Assembly: GCA_902470915.1 (NCBI GenBank)
Contig: CABRIB010000015.1
Location: 1-28,708 of the forward strand
Reading direction: 5' to 3'
DNA length: 28,708 nt
From: an uncultured Collinsella sp.
GTDB taxonomy: Bacteria > Actinomycetota > Coriobacteriia > Coriobacteriales > Coriobacteriaceae
Shown: piece by piece, positions 1 through 8,584 of the stretch
Layout of the letters: each line of letters opens with the position of its first letter
Numbering within the stretch: the first letter of the stretch is position 1
Notes under the pieces: generated by a model
Databases searched by the model: none
What the model saw: only the letters and a program-made list of their open reading frames with translations
What the model was told of the DNA's origin: nothing
Position numbers and translations under genes: made by a program

Positions 1-45
1 GATAGGAGTCCGTCTCGTGGGCTCGGAGATGTGTATAAGAGACAG
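1..45. other. Nextera/Tn5 sequencing adapter (contig end artefact)
   Basis: Bases 12-45 match the Nextera read-2 transposase adapter, and bases 27-45 are the 19-bp Tn5 mosaic end AGATGTGTATAAGAGACAG. This is library DNA, not genome. Any reading frame that starts here, including peptides such as MGSEMCIRDR or MYKRQ, is chimeric. Genuine sequence begins at about base 46. Confidence 0.97.
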
Positions 46-46
46 G

Positions 47-2023
47 TATGGGGTCGATCTGGCTCTGACGGGGCACGGGGCCGATATCTGCCGAGCGGCG
101 CTGGGCACGATCGATGCCGACGATCCGGCTCCAGAGCCAACGCCTGCCGAAGCGCTTGGCGTATATCTGGCAGCGGTCAGCGTGTCCAATACAAAGCTCG
201 CTCGCTATATGGCATCGGTCATCGAGCGCGGGGGCGAACGGGCGGCCTGCGAAATAGACCCTGTTTCATGGAAGGTGGCCCAGACGCTGACGGCTGTTTG
301 CTATGGGGACAACGGGCTTGGGCTTCCTACGAATCTGGCCGTGCCAGAAATCGAGACATCCCATACCGCACTCGATATGTTGTCTGCGCATATCGAGGTC
401 AAGCGGTGCCTGACCGAGCGGGGAGATGACGGCGGCGTTCTACAGCAGCTCAAAACGAGCAAGGCCTACGACTGCGAGCTCGACATCGCGGGGATTGTTA
501 TACGGGCCGATAGTATGCTGGTGGAGCTCTTTGACGGGTCGTTTGCGGGAACCGACGAGCGCGACGACGAGATGACGGTGGTGCGGGAGGCGCTTGACGT
601 ACGTGGGCTTAAGGCGATGGCTATCTGGGTGCGCATGGTGTTGGCGGCACGGCGGCTCCTTTCTGGCTTGCCGGTAACCGACGACGCGGCGTTCAACGAA
701 CTCGATCGTTTTGCCGTACGCATGCGCGACAACCAGATTCAGCTGTTTGGCCTGTTGCTAGAAGGCTGGCAGTCGCTGGCAGAGGGACGGCCGGTTAATG
801 CAAAGTTCCGTGCGGTCCAAGTGCTCAAACTTGCCGAGGAGTCGATTGCGTACATGCGCGATAACGCATTGCTGCTGGAGCGCGCGGCATATCTGCGTAA
901 CACCTCGATGGTTTCGGTACGCGAGGAAGCGGAGCTACTCGATATAAGCCAGACGCAGGTTGGTGGAGCGGAGGCCTGGATGGTGGCGCTGCATTTGGCC
1001 TGTGCGGGCCGAGACAGCGACCTTGCGGCCTGGATGTCCATGAATCGCGCGGGGATTCTAGAGCCATCGTATCGGCTCTTTGCGCGCCTTGCCATGCATT
1101 GTCTGGGCGAGCCGGCGGGCAGGATACGTAAGAAGCTTCCCGTGCGCGAGCTGTCGCGGTACTCGCTGCGCGACGATTTGGAAGGGGAGGGCGAGCGCCT
1201 GTTCCAGGCCGGCGAGGTTGAAGCCGTTGATACCATCGACCATATCGAGATTCGCATGTTTGGTGCGTTTCGCGCCGAGCGCGACGGGTTTCCCATCACG
1301 GACAAAATGTGGCGCCGCAAGAAGGCGGCGACACTTGCCGAGCGGCTTGCGCTGGGCATGGATGCGCTCGTCGATCGTGAGACGCTGGCCATGGAGCTGT
1401 GGCCCCATGCCGAGTTCAATAGCGCCCGCAACAACCTGTACTCGACGATATCGCGCTTGCGGTCGGCTTTGGGGCCGACGCCGGATGGCAAGTCATGCGT
1501 GCTCATCCAAAATGAATGCATTGGACTCAACGGCGACTACGTCAAGACCGATGTACGGCTGTTTGACCAGATAAGCCGCGAGGTTTTGGGAAATCGCACG
1601 GGTGCGCGCGGGCCCCATCTGGTCGAGTTGTGCCTTAAGATTGAACAGCTTTATGCCGGACCGTTGTATGTTCCCAATGGCTGTAATCCCACCTACTTTT
1701 TGCGCATGCGGCGCATTATGCAGTCAAAGTACATCGATTGCATGATTAAGGGAGCAAATGCCGCTCTAGAAGAAAACGATCTGCAGTCGGCGATTTGGCT
1801 GGCGGAGTCGGGGCTTCGACAGGAAACGGCGCGTGAGGATATGGTGCGCTGCGCCATGCGCGTCTACAGTGCGGCGGGGCGACGGCGCGATATCGTCGAG
1901 CTGTACAGCGGGCATATGCACCACCTGAGGGAGCAGGTCAATGGCGTGCCCGAGCCCGAGACGCGGCGCCTATACGAGCGCTTGGTGGAGGGGCGGCTCA
2001 ATCGCGTGCTGGTCGAACGATAA
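47..2023 (+). CDS. SARP/BTAD-type transcriptional regulator, 5' end missing
   Basis: The genuine part is 658 codons; the true start lies upstream of the contig. The first ~390 residues are helical and have no domain I recognise. Around bases 1240-1530 there is a winged-helix segment of the SARP/OmpR type. It starts IEIRMFGAF, continues through WRRKKAATLAERLAL and LAMELWP, and ends NNLYSTISRLRSALG, the usual signature of the DNA-binding part of BTAD regulators. From about 1560 to the stop the sequence fits the helical bacterial transcriptional activation (BTAD) domain. SARP-like proteins activate nearby or distant operons; the target here is unknown because upstream neighbours are missing. The stop codon overlaps the A-run that serves as the T-tract of the opposing yhbY terminator, so the two genes converge tightly. 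Fold class is fairly sure; role is not. Confidence 0.85.
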   Translation, partial: YGVDLALTGHGADICRAALGTIDADDPAPEPTPAEALGVYLAAVSVSNTKLARYMASVIERGGERAACEIDPVSWKVAQTLTAVCYGDNGLGLPTNLAVPEIETSHTALDMLSAHIEVKRCLTERGDDGGVLQQLKTSKAYDCELDIAGIVIRADSMLVELFDGSFAGTDERDDEMTVVREALDVRGLKAMAIWVRMVLAARRLLSGLPVTDDAAFNELDRFAVRMRDNQIQLFGLLLEGWQSLAEGRPVNAKFRAVQVLKLAEESIAYMRDNALLLERAAYLRNTSMVSVREEAELLDISQTQVGGAEAWMVALHLACAGRDSDLAAWMSMNRAGILEPSYRLFARLAMHCLGEPAGRIRKKLPVRELSRYSLRDDLEGEGERLFQAGEVEAVDTIDHIEIRMFGAFRAERDGFPITDKMWRRKKAATLAERLALGMDALVDRETLAMELWPHAEFNSARNNLYSTISRLRSALGPTPDGKSCVLIQNECIGLNGDYVKTDVRLFDQISREVLGNRTGARGPHLVELCLKIEQLYAGPLYVPNGCNPTYFLRMRRIMQSKYIDCMIKGANAALEENDLQSAIWLAESGLRQETAREDMVRCAMRVYSAAGRRRDIVELYSGHMHHLREQVNGVPEPETRRLYERLVEGRLNRVLVER

Positions 2024-2055
2024 AAAACGGGCGCCCGAAGTACTTGGGCACCCGT
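2022..2055 (-). terminator. Rho-independent terminator of yhbY
   Basis: On the minus strand a 10-bp stem (one C.A mismatch; arms 2046-2055 and 2027-2036) with loop AAGTACTTC is followed by TTTTTT. It lies about 38 bp past the yhbY stop. The plus-strand reading has no T-run, so it should act mainly on the minus strand. Confidence 0.85.
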
Positions 2056-2092
2056 AAGCTTGCTATGTGTTGGCTCGCCGGATCATTGGCTC

Positions 2093-2392
2093 CTAGACGA
2101 GTTTGATCTTCTCGATGTCCTTGCGCGAGGACTCGCGATACAGCGAGAACTTGCGGCCGATGACCTGGACGACCTCGGCGTGGCAACGCTCGGCGAGCTC
2201 CTCGGCGGCTTCGCGGGCGGAAAGGCTGGAGCCATCGAGCACGGAGCACTTAACGAGCTCGTGCTTCTCCAGGTAGGCGACCGTCTGCTCGACGGTGCCC
2301 TCGTTGACGTCGGACTTGCCGATGATGATGGCGGGGTTGAGGTGATGGGCCATGCTGCGAAGCTGCTTGACCTGTGCTCCTGTCAGTGCCAT
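2093..2392 (-). CDS. yhbY: YhbY family RNA-binding protein (CRM domain)
   Basis: The 99-residue product has the normal length of a stand-alone CRS1-YhbY (CRM) domain and essentially nothing else. It begins MALTGAQVKQLRSMAHHLNP and contains the GK-turn (IIIGKSDVNEGTV) that corresponds to the RNA-contacting loop of the family, then a basic C-terminus (GRKFSLYRESSRKDIEKIKLV). Family members bind the pre-50S ribosomal subunit and are linked to ribosome assembly. The gene sits alone between the methyltransferase gene (158 bp upstream) and its own terminator. The ribosome-binding site (GAAAGCGAGAACCC before ATG) is weak. Identity is firm by sequence; the cellular role is from family knowledge. Confidence 0.93.
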   Translation of the reverse strand: MALTGAQVKQLRSMAHHLNPAIIIGKSDVNEGTVEQTVAYLEKHELVKCSVLDGSSLSAREAAEELAERCHAEVVQVIGRKFSLYRESSRKDIEKIKLV

Positions 2393-2550
2393 GGGTTCTC
2401 GCTTTCTATGTATGGGGCGCCCCGCGACGGAGCCTTAATCTACGTGAGCTGTCCCACGATAGCGCAGGAACGGCGCGGTGTGGAGCGCGTTTTCCCAGTT
2501 CAAAAAGAATGCGGATGCCGAGTGAGTGCGCGGTGCGGGCTGCGAACAGG

Positions 2551-3438
2551 CTATGAACTGGGCGCAGAGACCGGCTTCCATGCAATAAACGCCCAACGAA
2601 CCTTGCGGACATGATCGAGCATATAGCGCCCCTGCGGCACGCCCTTGGAGCCCGGCTCACCGGCATGGGGGTTCTCAATCATGTGTTGAGCGATGTAGTC
2701 GCGCAGACGGTCGACCTTATCCTCGTTGCCATGCTCAAGCATGCGGGAAAAGTTCGCCACGCCCGCTTCAAGGCTGTCGAAGGTATCGCGACGAGGCGAT
2801 TCAAAGTACGTAACCTGCGGCAGCGCACCCATCTGAATAAGGATGTTAAAGGCATACACAAAACCATTACTGCAGGTAACCGAGGCACCGATAGCGTTCA
2901 TCAAGTGCAGGTCATAGCGCGGGCTGGAGTTGGCGACCATCGTGACAGCACAACGCCGACGAGCCGTTCGATCAAGCTTGACAAGTGCGCCTTTTAGGTT
3001 GGTCGTGGTGACAGAGCGACTGGCAAAGGCAACATCTACCGCTTTCGCGACCGGTCCAACCAAATCCCAATCATCATCCCAAGCAAGCTCAAGCGGCGTA
3101 ATAAGATCCTCGAGCCCGTAATACTCAATGCCGGCATCAAGCGTGCCCAGCATGGCGGGGGAGAAATCAGCCGCAATCACCGGATGCCCAGCCTGAGCAA
3201 GCGGAATAGCAATCGACCCAGCCCCACACCCCATATCCAGCACGGACTCGCCGGGCTCAAGCGCCAACAACTTTATAAAATCCCGGGCATAAGGAGCAGT
3301 CTCAAGCGGCCGAAAATGCCGAGCCCGCTTATCCCACTCAAAAGAATCATCAGCCCGATGCCGACCAGCTTGCAGGCGCATCCATTCGCCATTCCAATCC
3401 GCAGAAAGCAGCTCAGAACGAGTATCCCCATCAACCAC
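2551..3438 (-). CDS. class I SAM-dependent methyltransferase
   Basis: The chosen start is GTG at 3438, because a perfect AGGAGG (3445-3450) stands 6 bases before it. The open frame runs further upstream, but that part is low-complexity and crosses a terminator and an inverted repeat. The 295-residue product has SAM-binding motif I at residues 66-74 (VLDMGCGAG) and the acidic motif II residue at D91 (VIAADFSPAML). The N-terminus (LLSADWNGEWMRLQ) resembles small-molecule methyltransferases of anaerobes. The substrate cannot be read from sequence; a DNA or rRNA base target is not indicated because no NPPY-type motif is visible. The gene is preceded by an unusually long structured leader (3439-3754), so expression may be controlled by attenuation. 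Confidence 0.82.
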   Translation of the reverse strand: MVDGDTRSELLSADWNGEWMRLQAGRHRADDSFEWDKRARHFRPLETAPYARDFIKLLALEPGESVLDMGCGAGSIAIPLAQAGHPVIAADFSPAMLGTLDAGIEYYGLEDLITPLELAWDDDWDLVGPVAKAVDVAFASRSVTTTNLKGALVKLDRTARRRCAVTMVANSSPRYDLHLMNAIGASVTCSNGFVYAFNILIQMGALPQVTYFESPRRDTFDSLEAGVANFSRMLEHGNEDKVDRLRDYIAQHMIENPHAGEPGSKGVPQGRYMLDHVRKVRWAFIAWKPVSAPSS

Positions 3439-3457
3439 GGGCCAACCTCCTAGCAAC

Positions 3458-3488
3458 AAAAAAGCGACTCCCCCAAAAGAAGAGCCAC
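3458..3488 (-). terminator. terminator/attenuator directly ahead of the methyltransferase RBS
   Basis: On the minus strand arms GTGGCTC (3488-3482) and GAGTCGC (3470-3464) pair over 7 positions (two G.U) and are followed by TTTTTT (3463-3458). The T-run ends 19 bases before the GTG start, so transcripts arriving from upstream would have to read through it to express the gene. Confidence 0.6.
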
Positions 3489-3604
3489 AACCAGCATATA
3501 TCAGAAAAGAACCGTTCCAACGCCAAACCGCCCTCACAACCAAGGCGGGCAGGAGCGAAGCGACTGCCATACGGGATAGAACCCAACTGAGGTCCCGTTG
3601 TGCG

Positions 3605-3738
3605 GGAGCCCCGGGGAGGGCAAATATATAAGGTCGATCGCGAGTTCCGCACGAGCCGGAGAGCACTTAATGTGCTCTCCGTGCGAGTCAGGACTGTCCG
3701 AGCAGGCGACCTTATATATTTGCCCTCCCCGGGGCTCC
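3605..3738. repeat. perfect 32-bp inverted repeat with nested hairpin
   Basis: Arm 3605-3636 (begins GGAGCCCCGGGG, ends ATATATAAGGTCG) is the exact reverse complement of 3707-3738. The 70-bp interior contains a second perfect 10-bp hairpin, CGGAGAGCAC/GTGCTCTCCG (3657-3666 and 3672-3681), with loop TTAAT. There is no T-run, so it is not an ordinary terminator. It could be a palindromic mobile repeat, a cruciform, or a structured RNA. Confidence 0.85.
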
Positions 3739-3754
3739 TCGCCAGTCCCCTCAG

Positions 3755-5119
3755 CTAGTTCTTGAGCGAGTTCAACGGCGCCGGGAAGCGTCCACCGCGG
3801 TGGGCAAGCACGGTGCCGGCGTTGGGGTTCACCGGCATGATGGGCGCACGGCCGAACAGGCCGCCGTACTCGACGCAGTCGCCCACGCCCTTGCCAATGG
3901 CGGGAATCACGCGGACGGCCGTGGTCTTGTTGTTGATGACGCCGATGGCCATCTCGTCGGCGATGATGCCGGCGATGGTCTCGACCGGGGTGTCGCCGGG
4001 GATGGCGATCATGTCCAGGCCGACGGAGCACACACAGGTCATGGCCTCGAGCTTCTCGAGCGAAAGCGCGCCGGCTTCGACGGCGGCGATCATGCCGGCG
4101 TCCTCGGACACGGGGATAAAGGCGCCGGAGAGACCGCCCACGCTGGAGCTGGCCATGACGCCGCCCTTCTTGACGGCATCGTTGAGCATGGCGAGCGCAC
4201 AGGTCGTGCCCGGGCCACCGCAGGTGCCCACGCCGATAATCTCGAGGATGCGCGCGACGGAGTCGCCGATGGCGGGTGTGGGAGCCAGCGACAGGTCGAC
4301 AATGCCTTTCTCGACACCCAGACGGCGGGCTGCCTCACGGCTCATGAGCTCGCCGGCACGGGTGATCTTAAAGGCGGTCTGCTTAATCTTCTCGGCGACC
4401 TCCATCATCGATGCGGAATCGGGCAGCGTCTCCAGGGCTGCGGCCATAACGCCGGGGCCCGAGACGCCTACGTTGATGACGGCGTCGGCCTCGCCACCGC
4501 CGTGGACGGCGCCCGCCATAAACGGGGAGTCCTCGACCATATTGGCAAAGCAGACAAACTTGGACGCGCCAACGGAATCCTGGTCGGCCGTGAGTTTAGC
4601 GGCATCGATGATGGTCTGGGCGGCCATAAGCACGGCGTCCATGTTGATACCGGCGCGCAGGCTGGCGACGTTGACGCTGGAGCAGACGCGGCTCGTGGTG
4701 GCGAGCGCCTGGGGGATGGACTGGATGACGCGGCGGTCGGCGTCGCCGATGCCCTTCTGGACGAGCGCGGAGAAGCCGCCCAGGTAGTCGATGCCGAGCG
4801 TCTCGGCCGCGCGGTCGAGGGCATGCGCGATGGGGGTGAGGTCCTCATCCTTGCAGCACGCGGCGATCTGCGCCACCGGGGTGACGGAAACGCGCTTGTT
4901 GACGATGGGGATACCGTACTCGCGCTCGAGGTTCTCGGCGGTCTCGACCAGATGCTCAGCCGTGTGCGTCACGTGGTCGTAGATCTTCGTGCACATGCGG
5001 TCGAGGTTCTCGTCACCGCAACCCATGAGCGAAACACCCATGGTGATGGTCCTGATGTCGAGGTTCTGTTCCTCAACCATGCCGCGGGTTTCCGCGATTT
5101 CTGCGGGCGTGATCGCCAT
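3755..5119 (-). CDS. UPF0210/DUF711 family (PFL-like) protein
   Basis: ATG at 5119 was chosen because it has an upstream AGGAG and gives 454 residues, the usual length for UPF0210 proteins; an in-frame ATG 19 codons upstream lacks support. Family landmarks are visible: an N-terminal VEEQNLDIRTITMGVSLMGC segment, a central VNVGVSGPGV stretch, an EIIGVGTCGGPGTT glycine turn, and a C-terminal MPVNPNAGTVLAHRGGRFPAP tail. The fold is related to pyruvate formate-lyase/ribonucleotide reductase barrels, but the family lacks an established reaction. In many genomes it is paired with a small ACT-domain protein (UPF0237); none is adjacent here. It lies 108 bp downstream of metH and may be partly co-transcribed. 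Family assignment is strong, function unknown. Confidence 0.9.
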   Translation of the reverse strand: MAITPAEIAETRGMVEEQNLDIRTITMGVSLMGCGDENLDRMCTKIYDHVTHTAEHLVETAENLEREYGIPIVNKRVSVTPVAQIAACCKDEDLTPIAHALDRAAETLGIDYLGGFSALVQKGIGDADRRVIQSIPQALATTSRVCSSVNVASLRAGINMDAVLMAAQTIIDAAKLTADQDSVGASKFVCFANMVEDSPFMAGAVHGGGEADAVINVGVSGPGVMAAALETLPDSASMMEVAEKIKQTAFKITRAGELMSREAARRLGVEKGIVDLSLAPTPAIGDSVARILEIIGVGTCGGPGTTCALAMLNDAVKKGGVMASSSVGGLSGAFIPVSEDAGMIAAVEAGALSLEKLEAMTCVCSVGLDMIAIPGDTPVETIAGIIADEMAIGVINNKTTAVRVIPAIGKGVGDCVEYGGLFGRAPIMPVNPNAGTVLAHRGGRFPAPLNSLKN

Positions 5120-5164
5120 CCTTGCGCTCCTATCTGCCAAAACGAGCATAATCTTATCTATTCT

Positions 5165-5202
5165 AACGTGCCGCACGTGCCAAGTGGCGCATGCGGCACG
5201 TT
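5165..5202 (-). terminator. hairpin after metH (weak terminator or processing stem)
   Basis: Arms 5165-5175 (AACGTGCCGCA) and 5192-5202 (TGCGGCACGTT) pair over 11 bp around a 16-base loop. On the minus strand it is followed by AGAATAGATAAG, not a T-run, so termination would be incomplete and could allow read-through into the UPF0210 gene. Confidence 0.5.
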
Positions 5203-5227
5203 TTGGTGCTCGGTTGTTTCCGTTGTG

Positions 5228-7786
5228 TTACTGCCCAAAGACCTCTTCGGCGATGCGCGCGCTCTCGGCGGCGTCCTTGGCGTAGTAGTCCGCGCCGATC
5301 TGCTTGGCGTATTCGGGGGTGAGTACGGCGCCGCCTACGATGATCTTGACGCCCGGCACCTCGGAATGAAGCAGCTTGATGGTCTCCTCCATGGCGACGA
5401 CCGTGGTAGTCATAAGCGCCGAGAGGCCGACGAGTTTGATATCGCGCTCCTTGACGGTCTTGAGTACCTCCTGCGGATCGACGTCGCGGCCCAGGTCAAA
5501 GACGGTGTAGCCGTAGTTGTCGAGCAGCATTTTGACGATGTTCTTGCCAATATCGTGGATGTCGCCCTTGACGGTGGCCACGCAGATCTTGCCCTTGTCG
5601 GCGATCTCGCCGGCGGGCATCAGGCGCTTGATGGTGTCGAAGCCCACGCGCGCGGCCTCGGCCGAGGCCATGAGCTGCGGCAGGAAGAACTTGCCCCGGT
5701 CAAAGAGGACGCCAACCTCGTCGAGGGCGGGGATAAAGTGATTGTTGATGAGGTCCATGGCGTCGTGGTCTGCCAGCAGACGCTCGGTCTCGGCAGCGAT
5801 CTCGCCTTTGCGGCCCGAGACGACCATGCGACGAATCGGGTCGTCGTTGCCGTCGGTGCCGGCGGTGCCAGCAGCGGGCACGGCATCACTCGATGCGACC
5901 TGAGCTGCTGCCGGGTTTGCGGCGATCTTATACGGATCGGTCCAGCCGGCGTAGCGCTCGATGTATCCGGTCGAGCCCTCGTCCTCAACGCTCAGGACGC
6001 GATAGCTGTAGACGGTGTCCATAAAGCGCTTGGAACCCGGGTTCATGATGGGGGCGTCCAGGCCCGCGCCAAAGGCGGCGGCCAAAAAGACCGAACCCAG
6101 CAGCGGACGGGCAGGCAGGCCAAAGCTGATGTTCGACACGCCGAGCGCGCATTTGACGCCCAGACGCTCCTTGCACAGGGACATGGCGCGCAGGATCTGC
6201 TCGGCCTGGCGTTGATTAGTCGAGGCGGTCATGACCAGGCAGTCGATGAGGATGCGGTCCGGTCCGATGCCGTAGCGGGCAGCCTCGGCCACGATGCGCT
6301 CGGCGATGGCGAAGCGAGCCTCGGCGGTATCGGGGATGCCGCCTTCGTCGAGCGTAAGGCCGACAACGTTGGTGCCGTAGTGGGCGACCAGCGGAAAGAT
6401 CTCATCCATGATCTGCTGCTTGCCATTGACCGAGTTGATGATGGGCTTGCCGGCGTAGCGGCGCACGGCGGCCTCGACGGCTGCGGGGTCGGTGGAGTCG
6501 ATCTGCAGCGGCAGCAGCGTGGAGCCCTGGAGCTGTTCGGTCGCCTGTTGGATGATCTTGACTTCGTCGATCTCGGGCAGGCCCACGTTGACGTCCAGGA
6601 TGTCGGCGCCCTGTTCCTGCTGGCTGATGCCCTGGCTCACGACGTAGTCCAGGTCGCCGTCGCGCAGGGCCTGCTGCAGGCGCTTTTTGCCGGTGGGGTT
6701 AATGCGCTCGCCGATGACAGCGATCTTGTGGCCGTCGCAGGGAAGGTCCACGACCGTTTGGGCGCTCGTGACCGACATACTGGGCTTGCGGTGGCGCGGG
6801 CTGGGCGTGTGGTTATCGATAAGCGTGCGCAAGGCCGCCATGTGCGCCGGCGTGGTGCCGCAGCAACCGCCCACGACGCTCACACCGTCGGCGATCATGC
6901 CGGCGACGGCCTCGGCGTATTCGGGGGCTTGGATATCAAAGATGGTGTTGCCGTCGTCGTCCACATGGGGGAGCCCTGCATTGGCCTGCACCATAACGGG
7001 CTTGTCGGTAACGGTGAGCATACGTGCGGCGAGTCCCCGGAGCTCGGCCGGTCCTTGGCTGCAGTTGATGCCCAAAACGTCGGCGCCGATGGCATCGAGC
7101 GTGATGGCGGCGACCTCGGGACTCGTTCCCAGGAAGGTGCGGCCGTCTTCCTCGAAGGTCATGGTGGCAAAGACGGGCAGGTCGGAGTTCTCGCGGCAGG
7201 CGAGGACCGCCGCCTTGATCTCGGCCAGGTCGGTCATAGTCTCGATAATAAAGAGGTCCACGCCCGCGGCGACGCCTGCGCGCACTTCCTCGGCAAAGAG
7301 GTCGTAGGCCTCGTCAAAGCTGAGGGTACCCAAGGGGCGAAGCAGCGCACCGATGGGGCCGATATCGCCGGCGACGTAGCGGGCACCAGCCGCGCGGGCG
7401 CAGGCGACAGCGGCGGCAAAGACATCTGCCACGGTGGCGGCGCCGTCGAGCTTGTGGGCATTGGCGCCAAAGGTGTTGGCGGTGATCACGTCGCAGCCGG
7501 CCTCGACGTACTGGCGCTGAATGTCGGTAATGACCTGGGGCTCCTCAAAGTTGAGCAGCTCGGGCAGGGCGCCCGCCTTCATGCCAGCGGCCTGCAACAT
7601 GGTGCCCATGCCGCCGTCGAACAGCAGGTGCCCCGTGCCCTCTATGGCCGCACGCAGGCGATCGTCCTTAATGCGCAGATCGTCGATCGTGCGCGTCTTG
7701 TACGTGGCACCGTTGCGACGTGCGGCATCAATGGGTGCCGCCAATGCAGTGCCGTCAGAATCATGAGTGATAAGCGGAGTAAACAT
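5228..7786 (-). CDS. metH: cobalamin-dependent methionine synthase, catalytic part (no activation domain)
   Basis: The 852-residue protein transfers a methyl group from 5-methyl-tetrahydrofolate through cobalamin to homocysteine. Domains in order: homocysteine S-methyltransferase at ~50-325 with the zinc ligands C242 (GINCSQG) and C308-C309 (GGCCGTTP); pterin-binding barrel at ~355-615 (starts IGERINPTG); B12 cap at ~645-730; B12-binding Rossmann domain at ~733-852 with DIHDIGKN (742-749), where H744 is the cobalt ligand. Full-length E. coli-type MetH is about 1,230 residues; here the C-terminal AdoMet-dependent reactivation domain is absent and is encoded by the gene 9 bp upstream. ATG at 7786 follows AGGAG. 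A ~45-residue N-terminal extension and an Ala/Pro/Gly-rich linker (~623-648) are extra. Third gene of the metF operon. Confidence 0.97.
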   Translation of the reverse strand: MFTPLITHDSDGTALAAPIDAARRNGATYKTRTIDDLRIKDDRLRAAIEGTGHLLFDGGMGTMLQAAGMKAGALPELLNFEEPQVITDIQRQYVEAGCDVITANTFGANAHKLDGAATVADVFAAAVACARAAGARYVAGDIGPIGALLRPLGTLSFDEAYDLFAEEVRAGVAAGVDLFIIETMTDLAEIKAAVLACRENSDLPVFATMTFEEDGRTFLGTSPEVAAITLDAIGADVLGINCSQGPAELRGLAARMLTVTDKPVMVQANAGLPHVDDDGNTIFDIQAPEYAEAVAGMIADGVSVVGGCCGTTPAHMAALRTLIDNHTPSPRHRKPSMSVTSAQTVVDLPCDGHKIAVIGERINPTGKKRLQQALRDGDLDYVVSQGISQQEQGADILDVNVGLPEIDEVKIIQQATEQLQGSTLLPLQIDSTDPAAVEAAVRRYAGKPIINSVNGKQQIMDEIFPLVAHYGTNVVGLTLDEGGIPDTAEARFAIAERIVAEAARYGIGPDRILIDCLVMTASTNQRQAEQILRAMSLCKERLGVKCALGVSNISFGLPARPLLGSVFLAAAFGAGLDAPIMNPGSKRFMDTVYSYRVLSVEDEGSTGYIERYAGWTDPYKIAANPAAAQVASSDAVPAAGTAGTDGNDDPIRRMVVSGRKGEIAAETERLLADHDAMDLINNHFIPALDEVGVLFDRGKFFLPQLMASAEAARVGFDTIKRLMPAGEIADKGKICVATVKGDIHDIGKNIVKMLLDNYGYTVFDLGRDVDPQEVLKTVKERDIKLVGLSALMTTTVVAMEETIKLLHSEVPGVKIIVGGAVLTPEYAKQIGADYYAKDAAESARIAEEVFGQ

Positions 7787-7795
7787 CGGGGGCTC

Positions 7796-8584
7796 CTAAT
7801 GGCTGGAATAGCAGGTGGTGTGGGCGGCGCGGAAGCGGCAGTTCTCGCGCATGCGGCAGATATTGCAGGTGGGGCGGCTCTGGGCGTCGTGGACCTCGCC
7901 GTCAAACAGACCGATCACCGCGGTCACGCTTTTGGTGGGCATGAGTAGGCTGGTGGGGGTGACGGTCAGGCCGATGAGCCGCGTGGCGTTGAGCGCATTG
8001 ACGATCGAGCGCTGGGCCGAGAGCGGGCAGTCGCCATAGCCGGGACTAAAGCGCCAGTTGCCGGCGAGCCCATGAACGGCGGCGTCCGTCTTGACCTGCT
8101 GGTCCATTTGCTCAACGGCGGCTTCCACGTAAGCGGAGCACGCGGCGTCGAGCACGGCGCCCTCCAGGGGATGTTGGGCTCCCGTGGTGCGCAGGCGACG
8201 CTCGGCGTCCATGCCGAGGGTGCATGCCATGAGCGCGGCAAAGCGGGCATCTTTGAGATGTCGATAGATATCGCGACCTCGCAGCTCAACGTTGGTGCCA
8301 ACCAGACGGATGCTGGGCTCGCCCTGCTCGTCAACGCCCGTGGCATCGACGGCAAACACGCGTCGCACGCCACGGGGCTCAATGTCCAGTTCCAGACGTT
8401 CAACGACAAGCTCAATACGTCGTGATAGTTCGGGCTCAATCTGCTGGCCGCCGTAACCCAGATACCGCAGCATCTCGGCACGGTCGACACGGGGATGGTG
8501 CGCAGCATCGACACGGTAAAGCGCCGGCGACGCAAGGTCGGCCGGCACTTCGATAGCGGTTGTATCGATGTGCGGTTTTTCCAT
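7796..8584 (-). CDS. stand-alone MetH reactivation-domain protein
   Basis: The start ATG (8584) overlaps the metF stop as TAATG, which argues for translational coupling; this gives 262 residues. The signature RFSPGYGDCPLSAQ (178-191) matches the AdoMet-binding R-x-x-PGYG motif of the MetH activation domain. The usual role is reductive methylation of inactive cob(II)alamin using S-adenosylmethionine. The C-terminus carries a cysteine cluster, C240-x2-C243-x5-C249-x8-C258 (CNICRMRENC...), that is not part of the E. coli domain and could bind a metal or an Fe-S cluster. Split MetH/activator pairs are known in anaerobes. Placement between metF and metH, with a 1-bp overlap on one side and 9 bp on the other, supports the role. 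Confidence 0.9.
   Translation of the reverse strand: MEKPHIDTTAIEVPADLASPALYRVDAAHHPRVDRAEMLRYLGYGGQQIEPELSRRIELVVERLELDIEPRGVRRVFAVDATGVDEQGEPSIRLVGTNVELRGRDIYRHLKDARFAALMACTLGMDAERRLRTTGAQHPLEGAVLDAACSAYVEAAVEQMDQQVKTDAAVHGLAGNWRFSPGYGDCPLSAQRSIVNALNATRLIGLTVTPTSLLMPTKSVTAVIGLFDGEVHDAQSRPTCNICRMRENCRFRAAHTTCYSSH

Larger units (their letters stand above)
3439..3754 (-). promoter_or_regulatory. structured 316-bp leader/intergenic region upstream of the methyltransferase
   Basis: No convincing gene is present. Going down the minus strand from the UPF0210 stop there is a 32-bp perfect inverted repeat with a nested hairpin (3605-3738), about 115 bp without recognisable structure, a terminator-like hairpin with TTTTTT (3458-3488), and then the AGGAGG and GTG of the methyltransferase. 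The order structure, terminator, RBS is that of an attenuator leader, but I recognise no known riboswitch class in it. Confidence 0.5.

Noticed and set aside
3439..3666. Long N-terminal extension of the methyltransferase
   Set aside because: The extra 76 codons cross a terminator-like hairpin and one arm of the inverted repeat, while a perfect Shine-Dalgarno supports GTG at 3438.
3800..7948. A 1,382-codon open frame on the plus strand, opposite the UPF0210 and metH genes
   Set aside because: It is antisense to two well-recognised genes, spans their intergenic gap, and its Gly/Asp/His/Val-rich composition is what high-GC codon bias produces on the opposite strand. It has no family resemblance.
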